A stretch of DNA of 64,000 nt from assembly GCA_030848705.1 (NCBI GenBank), contig CM061243.1:100438436-100502435 (forward strand), in the 5' to 3' direction. Positions 48,765-59,619 of the stretch are shown here, one piece after another. This stretch comes from Heracleum sosnowskyi (Eukaryota; Streptophyta; Magnoliopsida; Apiales; Apiaceae). Position 1 is the first letter of the stretch, and each line of letters begins with the position of its first letter. The position numbers and the translations under genes were made by a program. Under the pieces are notes generated by a model. It did no database searches and was not told the DNA's origin. It saw only the letters and a program-made list of their open reading frames with translations.

Positions 48765-49605
48765 TTGGCAACCAATAACATAATTTATATTTATTAATAC
48801 ATGCATGTCTATGATAAATAATACTTCAACTATACTTTTTGTCGTAACAACATGAAATATCAGTAAAAATATGTAGAAAAAAATTACTACAACTTCTGTT
48901 ATATAATATATTTACAATTTTAAAAAAATAAATTAAGATGGGGTTTTCGGTGCTAGTCAAAATAAATAAGTAGGGATTTGCCCGAGATATTTTTGGAAAA
49001 TGAGGGTTTTTAGTAAGGAAAAATAGAAAGAGTAACATTTAGTTGAAAATGATAATTGTCGGTGATTTTTTTTAGAAAAATAGAGGATTTTGTTAGAAAA
49101 AATAGAAAAAGTAATGTATTTTAGTTGAAAAGGTAGTTGGTTATAAAAATGTTATTATTTAATAATAATTTCTTTACAAAATGAAAAAATTGAAAAAGTA
49201 ACATGTTTCAGTTGAAAAAGTGCTAATAATTAAAAGTATTAAAATAGATTTTAATACTTTTAATTATTAAAATAAAAAAATAGATTTTTAAAATAAATAA
49301 GTAAGGGTTTGCCCGTGATATTTTTGGAAAATGAGGGGTTTTAGTACGGAAAAATAGAAAGAGTAACATATTTTTGTTAAAAAAGATAACCGCCCGTGTT
49401 TTTTTTAGAAAAAGAGAAGATTTTGTTAGAAAAATAAAATAAAAAAGGTAATGTATTTTAGCTGAAAATGTAATTGGTTATAAATAATGTTATTATTTAG
49501 TGATAGTTTTTAAAAAAATAATTAAGGGCAATTAAATAAAATCACTAAGTACCGACCGTCCGTCCATTTGACTACCAAACTTTTAATGTTTCGTCTTTAA
49601 TAATA

Positions 49606-50409
49606 TAGCTTAAAACTCGTGAGATGCACGAATTGTTTTTAATAATTGTTAATTTTATTATTTATTATTTTATATTTTATTAATTGCATTTGTTAAAAAA
49701 AATAAGTAGACGTGTTAAATATTTTTAAATAATTAAAAGTATTAAAATAGATTTTAAAATAAATAAGTAACGGTTTGCCCATGATATTTTGGAAAAAGAG
49801 GGGTTTTAGTAAGAAAAATAAAAAGTAACATGTTTTCGTTGAATTTTAAAATATAAAAGTCACGATTGGCCCGTGATATTTTTGAAAAAAAGAGGGGTTT
49901 TAGTAAGAAAAATACAAAAGGTGACATGTTTTAGTTGAAAAAGATAATTGTCAATTAACATTATTAAAATAGATTTTAAATTAAATAATCAAGGGTTTGC
50001 CCGTGATATAATTGGAAAAGTAGAGATTTTAGTAAGGAAAATAGAAAATATAACATGTTTTAGCCGAAAAAGATAATTGCCCGTGATTTTTCTAGAAAAA
50101 GGGGGAAATGTAATTGCCAATTAAAAATATTAAAATATGTTTTAAAATAAATAAGTAAGGGTTTGCTCGTGATATATTTGGGAAATGATGGATTTTAGTA
50201 AAGTAAATAGAAAAAGTAACATGTTTTAGCTGAAAAGGAAATTCCTCGTGATTTTTTTAGAAAAAAATGGTAATGCATTTTAACTGAAAGGGTAAATGAT
50301 TACAATAATTTTTATAATAATTAAATAAATAATTAAATAAGGCAAGTACCGTACCAAAAAAACAGGTACCAAAACTTTCAATATTTCGTCTTTAATAATA
50401 TAGTATAGA
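49606..50409 (-). mobile_element. Non-autonomous Helitron 4
   Basis: Decayed 3' end (AGCTTAAAACTCGTG with a mutated hairpin); 5' end ATATTTCGTCTTTAATAATA before a GATA microsatellite at 50404-50420. Internal GTGATATTTTTGG modules repeat at about 110-180-bp intervals. Confidence 0.7.
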
Positions 50410-50969
50410 TAGATAGATAGATTTATAATATTAGTATTTTATGCTACTAAATGGAATAATCCGTGATATTTTTGAGGTTTTAGTTAAGAGAAATATTAGT
50501 TATGAAATATAAAAATGAATATACGTTTTGGGAAAAAAAAACTAATCGGTTAGTCATTAATAATTATAATATTATTATTTTATTTTATTAAATAGATCTG
50601 TTCGTGATATTTTTAGAAAATGAGAGGTTTTAGTTAGGAAAAATAGAAAAGTATAAATTTTAGTTAGAAAATATAAAAAAGAATATACAATTTGGCTAAA
50701 AAAGGTAATGAGTTAGTTATTAGCAATTATAACTTTATTATGTTATTTTAGTAAATAAAATTGTTTGTAATATTTTTGGAAAATGAGATGTTCTAGTTAG
50801 GAAAAATAGAAAAGATATTATATATAATAATTTTAATATTTTATCTAACGGTTCCCATCGATTTGATCAAAAATATCTAACGGTTATGAATTGAGTGACC
50901 AGACTACAAAAACTTTCATGACCAGACTACAAAACTTTTAATGTTTCGTCTTTAATAATATAGTATAGA
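50410..50969 (-). mobile_element. Helitron fragment with 5' end only
   Basis: Helitron-type modules ending in CTTTTAATGTTTCGTC and AATATAGTATAGA; no 3' hairpin found at its left side. Confidence 0.6.
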
Positions 50970-51970
50970 CTAGGTTAAAACCCGTGCCATGCACGGATTG
51001 TTAATTGTTATTTTATTATTATTTTATTAATTGTAATTGTGCAAAAAATAAGTAGACATGTTAAAATAGCTAAACACTTTTAATTAATTAAAAACATTAA
51101 AACAGATTTTAAAATAAATAAGTATGGGGTTGCCCATTATATTTTTGAAAATGAGGGGTTTTAGTTAGAAAAAATAAAAAATGTAACATATATTTAGTTT
51201 AGAAAGGTAAATGCTCGTAATATTTTTGGAAAATGAGGTTTTAAAATTTAATAATTAAAAGTATTTAAATACGTTTTAAAATAAATAAGTAAATGGTTTC
51301 TTGTGATATTTTCGGAAAAAGAATGGATTTTAGTGAGAAAAATAGAAAAAGTAAATTGTAAAAGATAATTTCCCGTGATATATTTAGAAAAGAAGGAACT
51401 TTTTAGAAAAAATATATAATGTATTTTAGCTGAAAAGGTAATTGGTTATAAATAGGTATTTGATTATTTATATTTTAATATTTGTAGTAATTGCATTTGT
51501 TAAGAAAAATAGGTAGACATGTTAAAATAGGTAAACTTTTAAAAAATAATTATAATATTAAAATAGTTTTAAAAATAAATAACTAAACGTCCGTGATATT
51601 TTTGGAAAAAGAGGGGTTTTAGTAAGAAAAAAATAGAAAGACTAACATGTTTTAGTTAAAAGAAGGTAATTGCCCGTGATATATTTGAAAAAGTAGGGGA
51701 ATTTGTTAGAAAAAATAGAAAAAATAATGTATTTTAGGTGAAAAAGATAATTGGTTATAAATATGTAATATTATTATTTAATAATATATTTCTATAAATA
51801 AGTAAGGTTAATTAAGTAAAAACACAAAGTACAGTTAATTAAGGGCAATTAAGTAAAATCACAACGTACCATACCAACCAACCAAAATTAAGGGCAATTA
51901 AGTAAAATCACAACGTACCATACCGACCAACCAAACTTTTAATGTTTCGTCTATTATGTAATAGTATTGA
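50970..51970 (-). mobile_element. Non-autonomous Helitron 5
   Basis: CTAG at 50970-50973, hairpin CCCGTGCCATGCACGG next to it, and a TTTTAATGTTTCGTC 5' end near 51935-51950. About 1.0 kb, no ORF. Confidence 0.8.
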
Positions 51971-52858
51971 CTAGCTTAAAACCCGTGCGATGCAGGATTG
52001 TTAATTGTTAATTTATTATTATTTTATTAATTGTAATTGTGCAAAAAATAAGTACACATGTTAAAATAGCTAAGCACTTTTAATTAATTAAAAACATTAA
52101 AACAGATTTTAAAATAAATAAATATGGGTTTGCCCGTTATATTTTTGGAAATGAGGGGTTTTAGTAATAAAAAATAAAAAAAATGTAACAAATATTTAGT
52201 TTAAAAAGATAAATGTCCGTGATATTTTTGGAAAATGAGGTTTTAAAATTTAATAATTAAAAGTATTTAAATACGTTTTAAAATAAATAAGTATAGGGTT
52301 TCGTGTGATATTTTTGGAAAAAGAATGGATTTTAGTGAGAAAAATAGAAAAAGTAAATTGTAAAAGGCAATGGACTTTGTTAGAAAAATATATAATGTGT
52401 TTTAACTGAAAAGGTAATTAGTTATAAATAGGTATTTGATTATTTATATTTTAATATTTTTAGTAATTGCATTTGTTAAGAAAAATAAGTAGACATGTTA
52501 AAATAGGTAAACTTTTAAAAAATAATTATAATATTAAATAGGTTTAAAAATAAATAACTAAATATTTGTCCGTGATATTTTTGGAAAATAAGGGGTTTTA
52601 GTAAGGAAAAATATAAAAACTAACATGTTTTAGTTAAAAAAGGTAATTATCCGTGATATATTTGAAAAAGTAGGGGAATTTGTTAGAAAAAATAATGTAT
52701 TTTAGGTGAAAAAAGTAATTGATTATAAATAGGTAATATTATTATTTAGTAATATATTTCTATAAATAAGTAAGGTTAATTAAGTAAAAACACGAAGTCC
52801 ACACACCAACCAAATTTCGTTTATTATATAATAGTATAGTATTGATCGATAGTATAGA
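51971..52858 (-). mobile_element. Non-autonomous Helitron 6, close relative of Helitron 5
   Basis: CTAG at 51971-51974; the hairpin has lost one base (CGTGCGATGCAGG). The body follows Helitron 5 almost line by line with small deletions (for example around 52370). The 5' end AAATTTCGTTTATTATATAA is near 52812-52831. Confidence 0.8.
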
Positions 52859-53114
52859 TAGATTTATTTAGAGTGCACAACTAGAAAAAGAGATACGAGT
52901 TAAGAATGACAGGTTTAAAGAAAAACTTCAATATATGGCAGCTTCGGTTTCTGACAAGCTTTCAGATTTCAAAATACTACAAACTCAAGTGAATACATTT
53001 CATAGAATACAAACTACAAACGACGAGCAGCATTTCTCGTGTAGTATTTTGGTACAATGTTAACATTTCAATTAAGAGTAGGCCTTGATAGCTCGTTCAA
53101 GATATATGAAAATT
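52859..53114. other. 3' flank of the nucleocapsid-like gene
   Basis: Unique-looking, less AT-rich sequence between the Helitron end and the gene, probably its 3' UTR and captured flank. No ORF. Confidence 0.45.
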
Positions 53115-54428
53115 TTATTCTCTGGAATTCCTTTTATCTTCTCCACTAATTTTTGTCAAAGCAATTCGTGCATACTCCTTGGCAAGTCTGTGTTGATCTT
53201 TTGACAATTCTCTAACTTTTGTTATGTTTCTGGCATCCTCATTTCCCCTTGCTGGTATAACTGAGTGATACAGATGTGCCAAGACGGCTGTAAACACAGC
53301 ACACTTCTTTGTTTGCAATTGATTCAAGAACCGACTGTCAAACACTCTACCATATTTCCACATCTGTCTCTGCATTTCCGGTTGCTCACTTGATCCGTAC
53401 AGATTGTTAAATATCACTTCCAGTGCATTAAGCTCGGCTGCAAAATATGGGGTGCGTAGCACATTTATGAGTTGATTGTTGGTGACTTTAAAAGCTTCCA
53501 TACACTTCAAGAACAATACATAACTATGCATCCCAGTATACGAGATATGACTCCTGTATAAAAACTCCTTCAACTGCTTTCCATTCTCAACAGACTCTCC
53601 AGCATAAACTAGATTATAGAAAGTATTCCTCAAGGTCTTATCCTGATTGATATGAGACTTGATACAATTCACAGCTTCAGGAACTGGATGAAAATTTTCA
53701 AAAGGCAAGGCATAATCATAGAAATTGGTGAATTGGTTTCTCAGTTGGTCTTCAACTCTAGTATAGTCTACTGCTGATTTAGTGTATAGTCTCATGTAAC
53801 TTGTTGCAAGATAACAAAACCCATTTGCAACTCTTTCGTTATACTCTGCTTCTTCATGAGAAATTGTCAGAGTTAATGTATTGAGAGGTCTAACCGTAAC
53901 AAGTGTAGGATTGTAGTAGACATCATCAAAATCTCTGTCTTCCTTGATCAATTCGGGTGAAATATCTCCAAAGCAGTACTCCCCAGCGGAATCTTTGAGG
54001 TTATAGGCCAGATTCATCAGTTGACAGATAGCTTTTGCAGTAATATTTCCTTGGATTGCTCGAAAAACTTGTGAACCCAGAGTAAACAGTTCCTCAACCT
54101 CTTCTATTCTCCGCAGATTATAACAAATTCTTGCACCTGGTTGTAGATCAGTCCATGTTTCCAGACTCGGAACTCGACCATGAATAATTGGAACATCATT
54201 ATACTTGTTAGACATTGGCTTAAGAGGCCGGGAGAGGAACCTCTGAATCCTTTTGCCAATATCATGGTTGGCAACAGGTACAACACCGATAGGGTTCGGA
54301 TTCTTTGGGATATCCTCTTGTTGTTGCTGAAAATGGGCTTCTGATTCAGTGTTGTCAGTATTTCTCTTCCTCTTCATACCTGCAAGTAGATGTCTTAGAT
54401 ATTCTAATTCGTTAGTAGCTGCATCCAT
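53115..54428 (-). CDS. Nucleocapsid-like protein of plant rhabdovirus type (endogenous viral element), intact
   Basis: 437 uninterrupted codons with normal codon use, unlike everything around it. The length and the soluble, helix-rich make-up fit plant rhabdovirid (cytorhabdovirus/varicosavirus-like) nucleocapsid proteins. Blocks such as TSYMRLYTKS, FTNFYDYALPF and YGRVFDSRFLNQLQTK resemble the family's core as I remember it; this is recognition by eye, not a search. Such N-gene copies are known as fossils in plant genomes. The N-terminus (about residues 1-45) is Lys/Arg- and Gln-rich and may be host-added or linker. No polymerase, glycoprotein or matrix gene is adjacent and the flanks are repeats, so only one gene was captured. 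A TATA box and 5' UTR intron lie upstream. An AATAAA overlaps the stop codon. The alternative is an unrecognised host gene. Confidence 0.6.
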   Translation of the reverse strand: MDAATNELEYLRHLLAGMKRKRNTDNTESEAHFQQQQEDIPKNPNPIGVVPVANHDIGKRIQRFLSRPLKPMSNKYNDVPIIHGRVPSLETWTDLQPGARICYNLRRIEEVEELFTLGSQVFRAIQGNITAKAICQLMNLAYNLKDSAGEYCFGDISPELIKEDRDFDDVYYNPTLVTVRPLNTLTLTISHEEAEYNERVANGFCYLATSYMRLYTKSAVDYTRVEDQLRNQFTNFYDYALPFENFHPVPEAVNCIKSHINQDKTLRNTFYNLVYAGESVENGKQLKEFLYRSHISYTGMHSYVLFLKCMEAFKVTNNQLINVLRTPYFAAELNALEVIFNNLYGSSEQPEMQRQMWKYGRVFDSRFLNQLQTKKCAVFTAVLAHLYHSVIPARGNEDARNITKVRELSKDQHRLAKEYARIALTKISGEDKRNSRE

Positions 54429-54443
54429 CTTCTAGGAAGCAGA

Positions 54444-54641
54444 CTGAAACGTTTTCAACTGGGGTATGAGTTATCACACAAATATATAACACACAGAAAC
54501 TAATCATATGTGAAAATACTTCAAATACACACAGATATAAATAAATAGATAAGTTGATCACTTTGTATTAGTTTGTAGCGTGTGTAGATATATGGTGATA
54601 ATAAATACACATATACATGTGATTGCGAGAGTGAAAATTAC
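54444..54641 (-). other. Predicted 5' UTR intron of the nucleocapsid-like gene
   Basis: Minus strand donor GAG/GTAATTTT at 54641 and acceptor ACGTTTCAG/TCTGC at 54444, 198 bp, AT-rich as plant introns are. It ends 15 nt before the ATG. Predicted only. Confidence 0.5.
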
Positions 54642-54709
54642 CTCAAACCAAGAATCTTTGTGGAAGATGGATACCGAGCTTTGTATGCAAAGGTCTCTCT
54701 CTCTTGATT

Positions 54710-54717
54710 CTTAAATA
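54710..54717 (-). promoter_or_regulatory. TATA-like box of the nucleocapsid-like gene
   Basis: Minus strand TATTTAAG, about 70 bp upstream of the predicted donor, followed by a GA-rich leader (AATCAAGAGAGAGAGACC). Confidence 0.45.
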
Positions 54718-54720
54718 GAA

Positions 54721-55900
54721 GCGTCTCCAGCTCTTTTTCTTATGCGGGAAACGTTTACACTTCCTGCCATTTAATTCTGACGTATGAAAACTCCTGCTTA
54801 CCTTTTGAATTCACTGCAAATTTATTCAAACAAAATTAAATATTATAAAATTTCCTACTAACAAACCAAAAACAATTTATTTCTCTCTATATATACAGTT
54901 TAATTAGTGTACTTTTTGTGGTTTAAGTTATTTTTAAAAAAAAATGAAATTTTGTAAAATGATAGGGCACAAGATGTATTGTTGAAAACAAAATTTATGT
55001 TGCAAATTGCTAAGAATGAATCTATTATATTCTTAATAGCTGCTAGTGAAGGGTTTGGATAATTCCATCAAATACCCTTAAAATTTTTGCATCTACATAC
55101 AGCTTATGTCTATTTTGGTAAATTCCCAATTCAAAAATATTATGTCATCTTACATCATCATCATTAATTAAAAGATATCTCAATATGACGTGATTTCCTT
55201 AATTTACTATAGCTATAATTACCCATCAATTTACGATATAAAATTGGCAATATATCAAATCAATAATTTAATATTTTTTTGAATATGTTTGAATTCCGTA
55301 ATCAGTGGAAACATTAAACAATTACATACTATTTTTATCCATAATTTTTGTTATCTATTTTCAAAATCCAAATTCATAATTGATTACAAGTATTTCTTGA
55401 TTATAAAACTTTGATCTTCACCATTCACAATGTTAAAATCTCATTTCTCTCATTTTATTTCTTTTCTCTCTTATTCTTTGTCTACTATTTTCCAATGTCT
55501 TTTTGTTAGTGTTTGTATCGATTATGCATGTTTGTGTACATGTATGTGTTTTATATTTTTGTTGCTTACTTTTATATATCACTAATATTTGTTTACATTG
55601 TGCATAATACCATATTTTGAACCATTTTTTTGGAGACAACAAAAACATGATAATTAAACACATATATACGCTACAATGATCGTTCTTATACGTTGATTTC
55701 GTTATATAGTAATTGCAGGTGAATTCCAAATCTTATAGACTTGAGTTCTTGATCATAAGAGTACGTGGTATCCATGAATTCAAAGTGGACAAAAAATACA
55801 AAGGTACTCTTTTATGTTTATATAATGTGTCAATGATTTAAGTAATGTATTTGTACACTTTTTGTCAAATATGTTGTTGTTTAGTTAAAGTTGCTATTAA
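54721..55900. other. AT-rich non-coding region
   Basis: No gene. From about 55715 it holds the first copy of the TTGCAGGTGAAT...GTGGTATCCATG repeat, which recurs at 56255 and 60040. Confidence 0.55.
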
Positions 55901-55902
55901 TA

Positions 55903-56215
55903 CTCCCTCTGTCCCAGCCATTTCTATACACTTTCCATTTTGGGATGTCCCTCTCATTTCTATACATTCCAAAAATAGTAACTTTTAATAATATAAAACA
56001 CTATTACACCCACTACTTTCTTCACTATCTCTATTCTATAATAATATAAAACACTATTACACCCACTACTTTCCTCCACTATCTCAAATCTATTATTAAA
56101 TATTGATAGGTCCCACCACTTTACTCACTTTTCATCTAATTTTACTCATTTTTTATATCTTTTCTTAGTCTACGTACCCAATCCCAGTGTATAGAATTCA
56201 CTGGGACGTAGGGAG
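55903..56215. mobile_element. Stowaway-type MITE
   Basis: Ends CTCCCTCTGTCCCAG and CTGGGACGTAGGGAG with TA on both sides (55901-55902, 56216-56217). Contains an internal tandem duplication, AATATAAAACACTATTACAC, at about 55991 and 56041. The paralogous segment near 59990-60010 lacks it, giving a natural empty site. Confidence 0.9.
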
Positions 56216-56217
56216 TA

Positions 56218-58284
56218 TTAGTTTATTTTGTTTTGAAGATGATGGTTAAACCAATTGTAGGTGAATCTTAAATCATATATATTGAAATTCTTGATCGGAA
56301 GAGATCGTAGTATCCATGGGCTCAATTTTCTCAAAAGAATCAACTAATGGTTAATGTTAATATAATGTATCTTTATATTAAGTGATGCATTTGCACACAT
56401 TTTGTTCAATGTTATTGGTTTGATATTGGTATGATATTAGTTTGATAGATGTTCAATAATACCTTTTTTCTGTATGATGTTTAGTTTAGATGGTATCCAT
56501 GTTTTAAAAGATTTGTATGTATGATTGCAACTTGAGATATTCATATGATTGTGATTTGAGATATTAATAAAAGTGATTAAATCATTATACATATTAATAT
56601 TTTGAAATTTCGATTATGTGTAATATCCATATCTTGAGTAGTTGCCAACAATTTCACAAAATTTATTGTTTTTACGTAGAGTGATCACTCTTATTAAAGT
56701 TGTGATAACTTTTTTAAAATGACATGACTACATCAAATGGGAGTTTCTTTAAAACTCATTTCAAATTTTACATCATCATTATTAATAGCATGTTATCTCT
56801 TTCCTATTTATAAAAAGATTATGCAATTATCACACCATTTATTTAATATAATGTAGTCATAGTTATGAATAAATTAAGCACACGGATTTGGTGATATATC
56901 AAATAATTAAGGTAATATCTATTTATTTTCTCAATCAGTGAGAAAAAATTCAATAATTGTATTTTTTACCTTCATCTCAAAAAATTTGCATATAGTAAAT
57001 ATCTAAATCAAATCAGTATACTTCAATGATAATCAACGTCTATCAATTTCTTTCCAAATTTATCAATCCTCATAATTTCAAATTTTAAATTCACTACTCA
57101 TATCTAATTTTCCGTTATAAATTGAAAATAATAATAATAATAATATTTATCTTATTTCCTCTTTAAATATCTCTCTTATTTTTTCAAATTTTAAATTCCA
57201 ATTTAGCTATAGATTTTAATATAACTACTTTTATTAATATGAATTGTTAATCCATACATTTTCATTCTCTTTTTCTTCTCTGTTATTTTTCTCTCTATAT
57301 GTTGGAGTTTTACACACACACACACATGTATTTCTCTTATTTGATGATATTTTTCATGTTTCTACTATGATACATATTTTAAAATGACGAAGAAGTCTCA
57401 ATTGGTTCAAATAATCACAATTGGTTATACTATCTATATGTTTGATGAAAATTCTTACAGAGGTTTGTTAATCTATAAGAAAGTCCTACAGTTTTAAATA
57501 CAATATGTGACGTTTGTAGTATATAAATTAATAAAGTATCGTATATTTATTTAGATAATTAGTTGAAGTACATACATACACAAGTAAATATGAAAATTAA
57601 ATCATTGTACAAATTATAATTAATTTTTTCAATCAAATCTTTCAAAAATTTCTACAACCTTACATTTTCCAAATTCAAATTCACTACTCTTATGTCATTT
57701 TTCATTGTAAACTAAAAAAAATCGTTAATTTTATTATAAGAACCATTTAATTTTTGCCCATTTTGACACCTACAATGGATATACGTGAATTCAATACTTT
57801 GCCTATATTATGGATCAATCTATAAACAATTTTTAAAATATAGAAATTGTTTGAAATCAATCCTTAATTGTTGTTATCATTTTTTTCAAATTCAAAATCC
57901 TGATTGCTTATACATACGTATAACTCATTCTCTTAATTTTAACATTAAAATTCAATATTTTAGTTAGCTTAATGATCATTTCTTTGATCTATCCTTTTCT
58001 TTTCTCCTTTTTCATCTTCTATCTTTCTCTTATACTCAAAAGCTTTTTTGTGTGTGAGCGTTTATATATGTGATTGTGTATATGAGTCATGTGTAGAACA
58101 CTTCATCCAGTAACTAGCATTCCGTAAAGTTTTCTGTTAATTTGTTTTTCTAAATTTAATGGAGTATTAGCTTTAAATGATTTGAGTGCTTTAAATGAGT
58201 TCCCGTGGAGATAGGGTAGTTAGGTGAGATATTTTGATGAGAACTGTGGCAACTTTGATATAAAACCCTATTAGTTACGGTATA
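56218..58284. other. AT-rich non-coding region with diverged repeats
   Basis: No gene. 56220-56570 is paralogous to about 60010-60330. A CA microsatellite lies at 57312-57326. The segment about 57330-57420 resembles 61930-62000 (TTTTTCATGTT, AAGTCTCAATTG). Confidence 0.6.
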
Positions 58285-58700
58285 TATCCTATCTTAAACC
58301 CCGTGCGATGCACGTATTATTTTTCATAGTTGTTATTTTATTATATATGTTTTAATATTTTATTAATCACATTTATTAAAAAAAAGTAAACATGTTAAAA
58401 TAGGTAAACTCTTTTAAATAATTAAAAGAATTAAAATAGATTTTAAAATAAATAAGTAAGGTTTTTCTCTTGATATTTTTGAAAAATGAAGGGTTTTAAG
58501 TAGAATAAATAGAAAATGTAACATGTTTTAGTTGAAAAAAAGGTAATTTCCCGTGATATTTTTGGAAAACGAGAGGATTTTATTGAAATAATAGAAAAAG
58601 TAAAGTGTTTCAATAGAAAAATGTAATCGGTTATAAATATGTATTGTTGATTAAAAGCACTAAAATAGGTTTTAAAATAGAAAATAATCTCCATTGTTCC
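58285..58700 (-). mobile_element. Helitron 3'-end fragment
   Basis: ATCTTAAACCCCGTGCGATG with hairpin arms CGTGC/GCACG at 58302-58314, then the same GTGATATTTTTGGAAAA modules as the 41-53-kb cluster. The terminal CTAG is mutated. Confidence 0.7.
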
Positions 58701-59014
58701 CACAAGTGTATCCACATATATAGTTGGCATAAACACATTAAAATAATATTTATAAGTGTAGGTTTTAATATGTATTACTAAAATAATATTTGCAGTATAC
58801 GAAACATGGATATCCTTAACGAAGTTGCTTTAGCGATTGTTAATTCCGGCAAAATACATAAATGTATTCGTCAACACATAAGAAACATTGGTATATTTAT
58901 TTAAATTGATGTTTATATCTACAGAAGGTAGACAAGATAATTTTAAATTACTGTAATTTTTTAATCAAATTGTACTTAAGTATGTGTAACTGAACACTAT
59001 ATTGTTGTGTATAA

Positions 59015-59198
59015 TATTGATAGATGTTTGATGTGTTTAGTATATTTTGTTTTGTATATGAAATTTCTTCTATTCCATTCATTATGTTTTTCTCTATATT
59101 CATATAATATTGATATAAGTTTGATGTATTTAGTATACTTTGTTTTGTATCTGAACTTTCTTCTTTTCCGTTAGTTTTGTTTTTCTTTGTATTTATTT
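59015..59198 (+). repeat. Two tandem copies of a 93-bp unit
   Basis: ATTGAT...GTTTGATG...TTTAGTATA begins at 59015 and 59108, with moderate divergence. Confidence 0.75.
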
Positions 59199-59619
59199 AC
59201 TCATGAGGGATTTTTTCTGTTTGTATTTTCATGAATTTGTTTGCATATTTTTAAGGAACCAAATCATTACGTGCGAACTAATTGGTATGTGTATCCATGA
59301 CAGAGTGTTTCAACATAGTGTTCGTTGTACCACTTGATAACAAGCGTTCATAGTATCCGTAGAATTCAATTCGTCAAAGAAATCAGGTTTTAATTCAATT
59401 AATTTTGTTTATAATTATATTTTATTAGATTAAACTATGATATTTGTAATTTTAGTGTTCTTTTTCTCTTAGTAGTTTATGCCTATTTTAGATGTTAAAA
59501 TTTTAGTATGTTCGTTTATATGTACACTTATATTTGTTTAGTTTTTTTTAATTACAAAAATATGCAATATATGATTAAAAATAAATTACTTAATCTGAAA
59601 TAAATATATGTACATTTTT

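Larger units (their letters stand above)
42735..49605 (-). mobile_element. Composite Helitron 3 hosting satellite arrays and MITEs
   Basis: 3' end CTAG at 42735-42738 with hairpin CCGTGC/GCACGG (about 42747-42761); 5' end CGTCTTTAATAAT at about 49592-49605. It contains the satellite modules (43028-47400), two nested MITEs (48186-48764) and Helitron-type GTGATATTTTTGG modules on both flanks. Whether all of this is one element or several overlapping ones cannot be settled by eye. Confidence 0.55.

Noticed and set aside
47959..49038. 60-70-codon ORFs in AT-rich DNA
   Set aside because: Low-complexity Phe/Ile-rich translations, chance ORFs across MITE and Helitron borders.
41508..52858. Possible autonomous Helitron encoding Rep/helicase
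   Set aside because: No ORF above about 80 codons and no replication-initiator or helicase motif in any copy.
54104..54286. Second minus-strand ORF inside the nucleocapsid-like gene
   Set aside because: Alternate frame of the 437-codon gene without supporting features.
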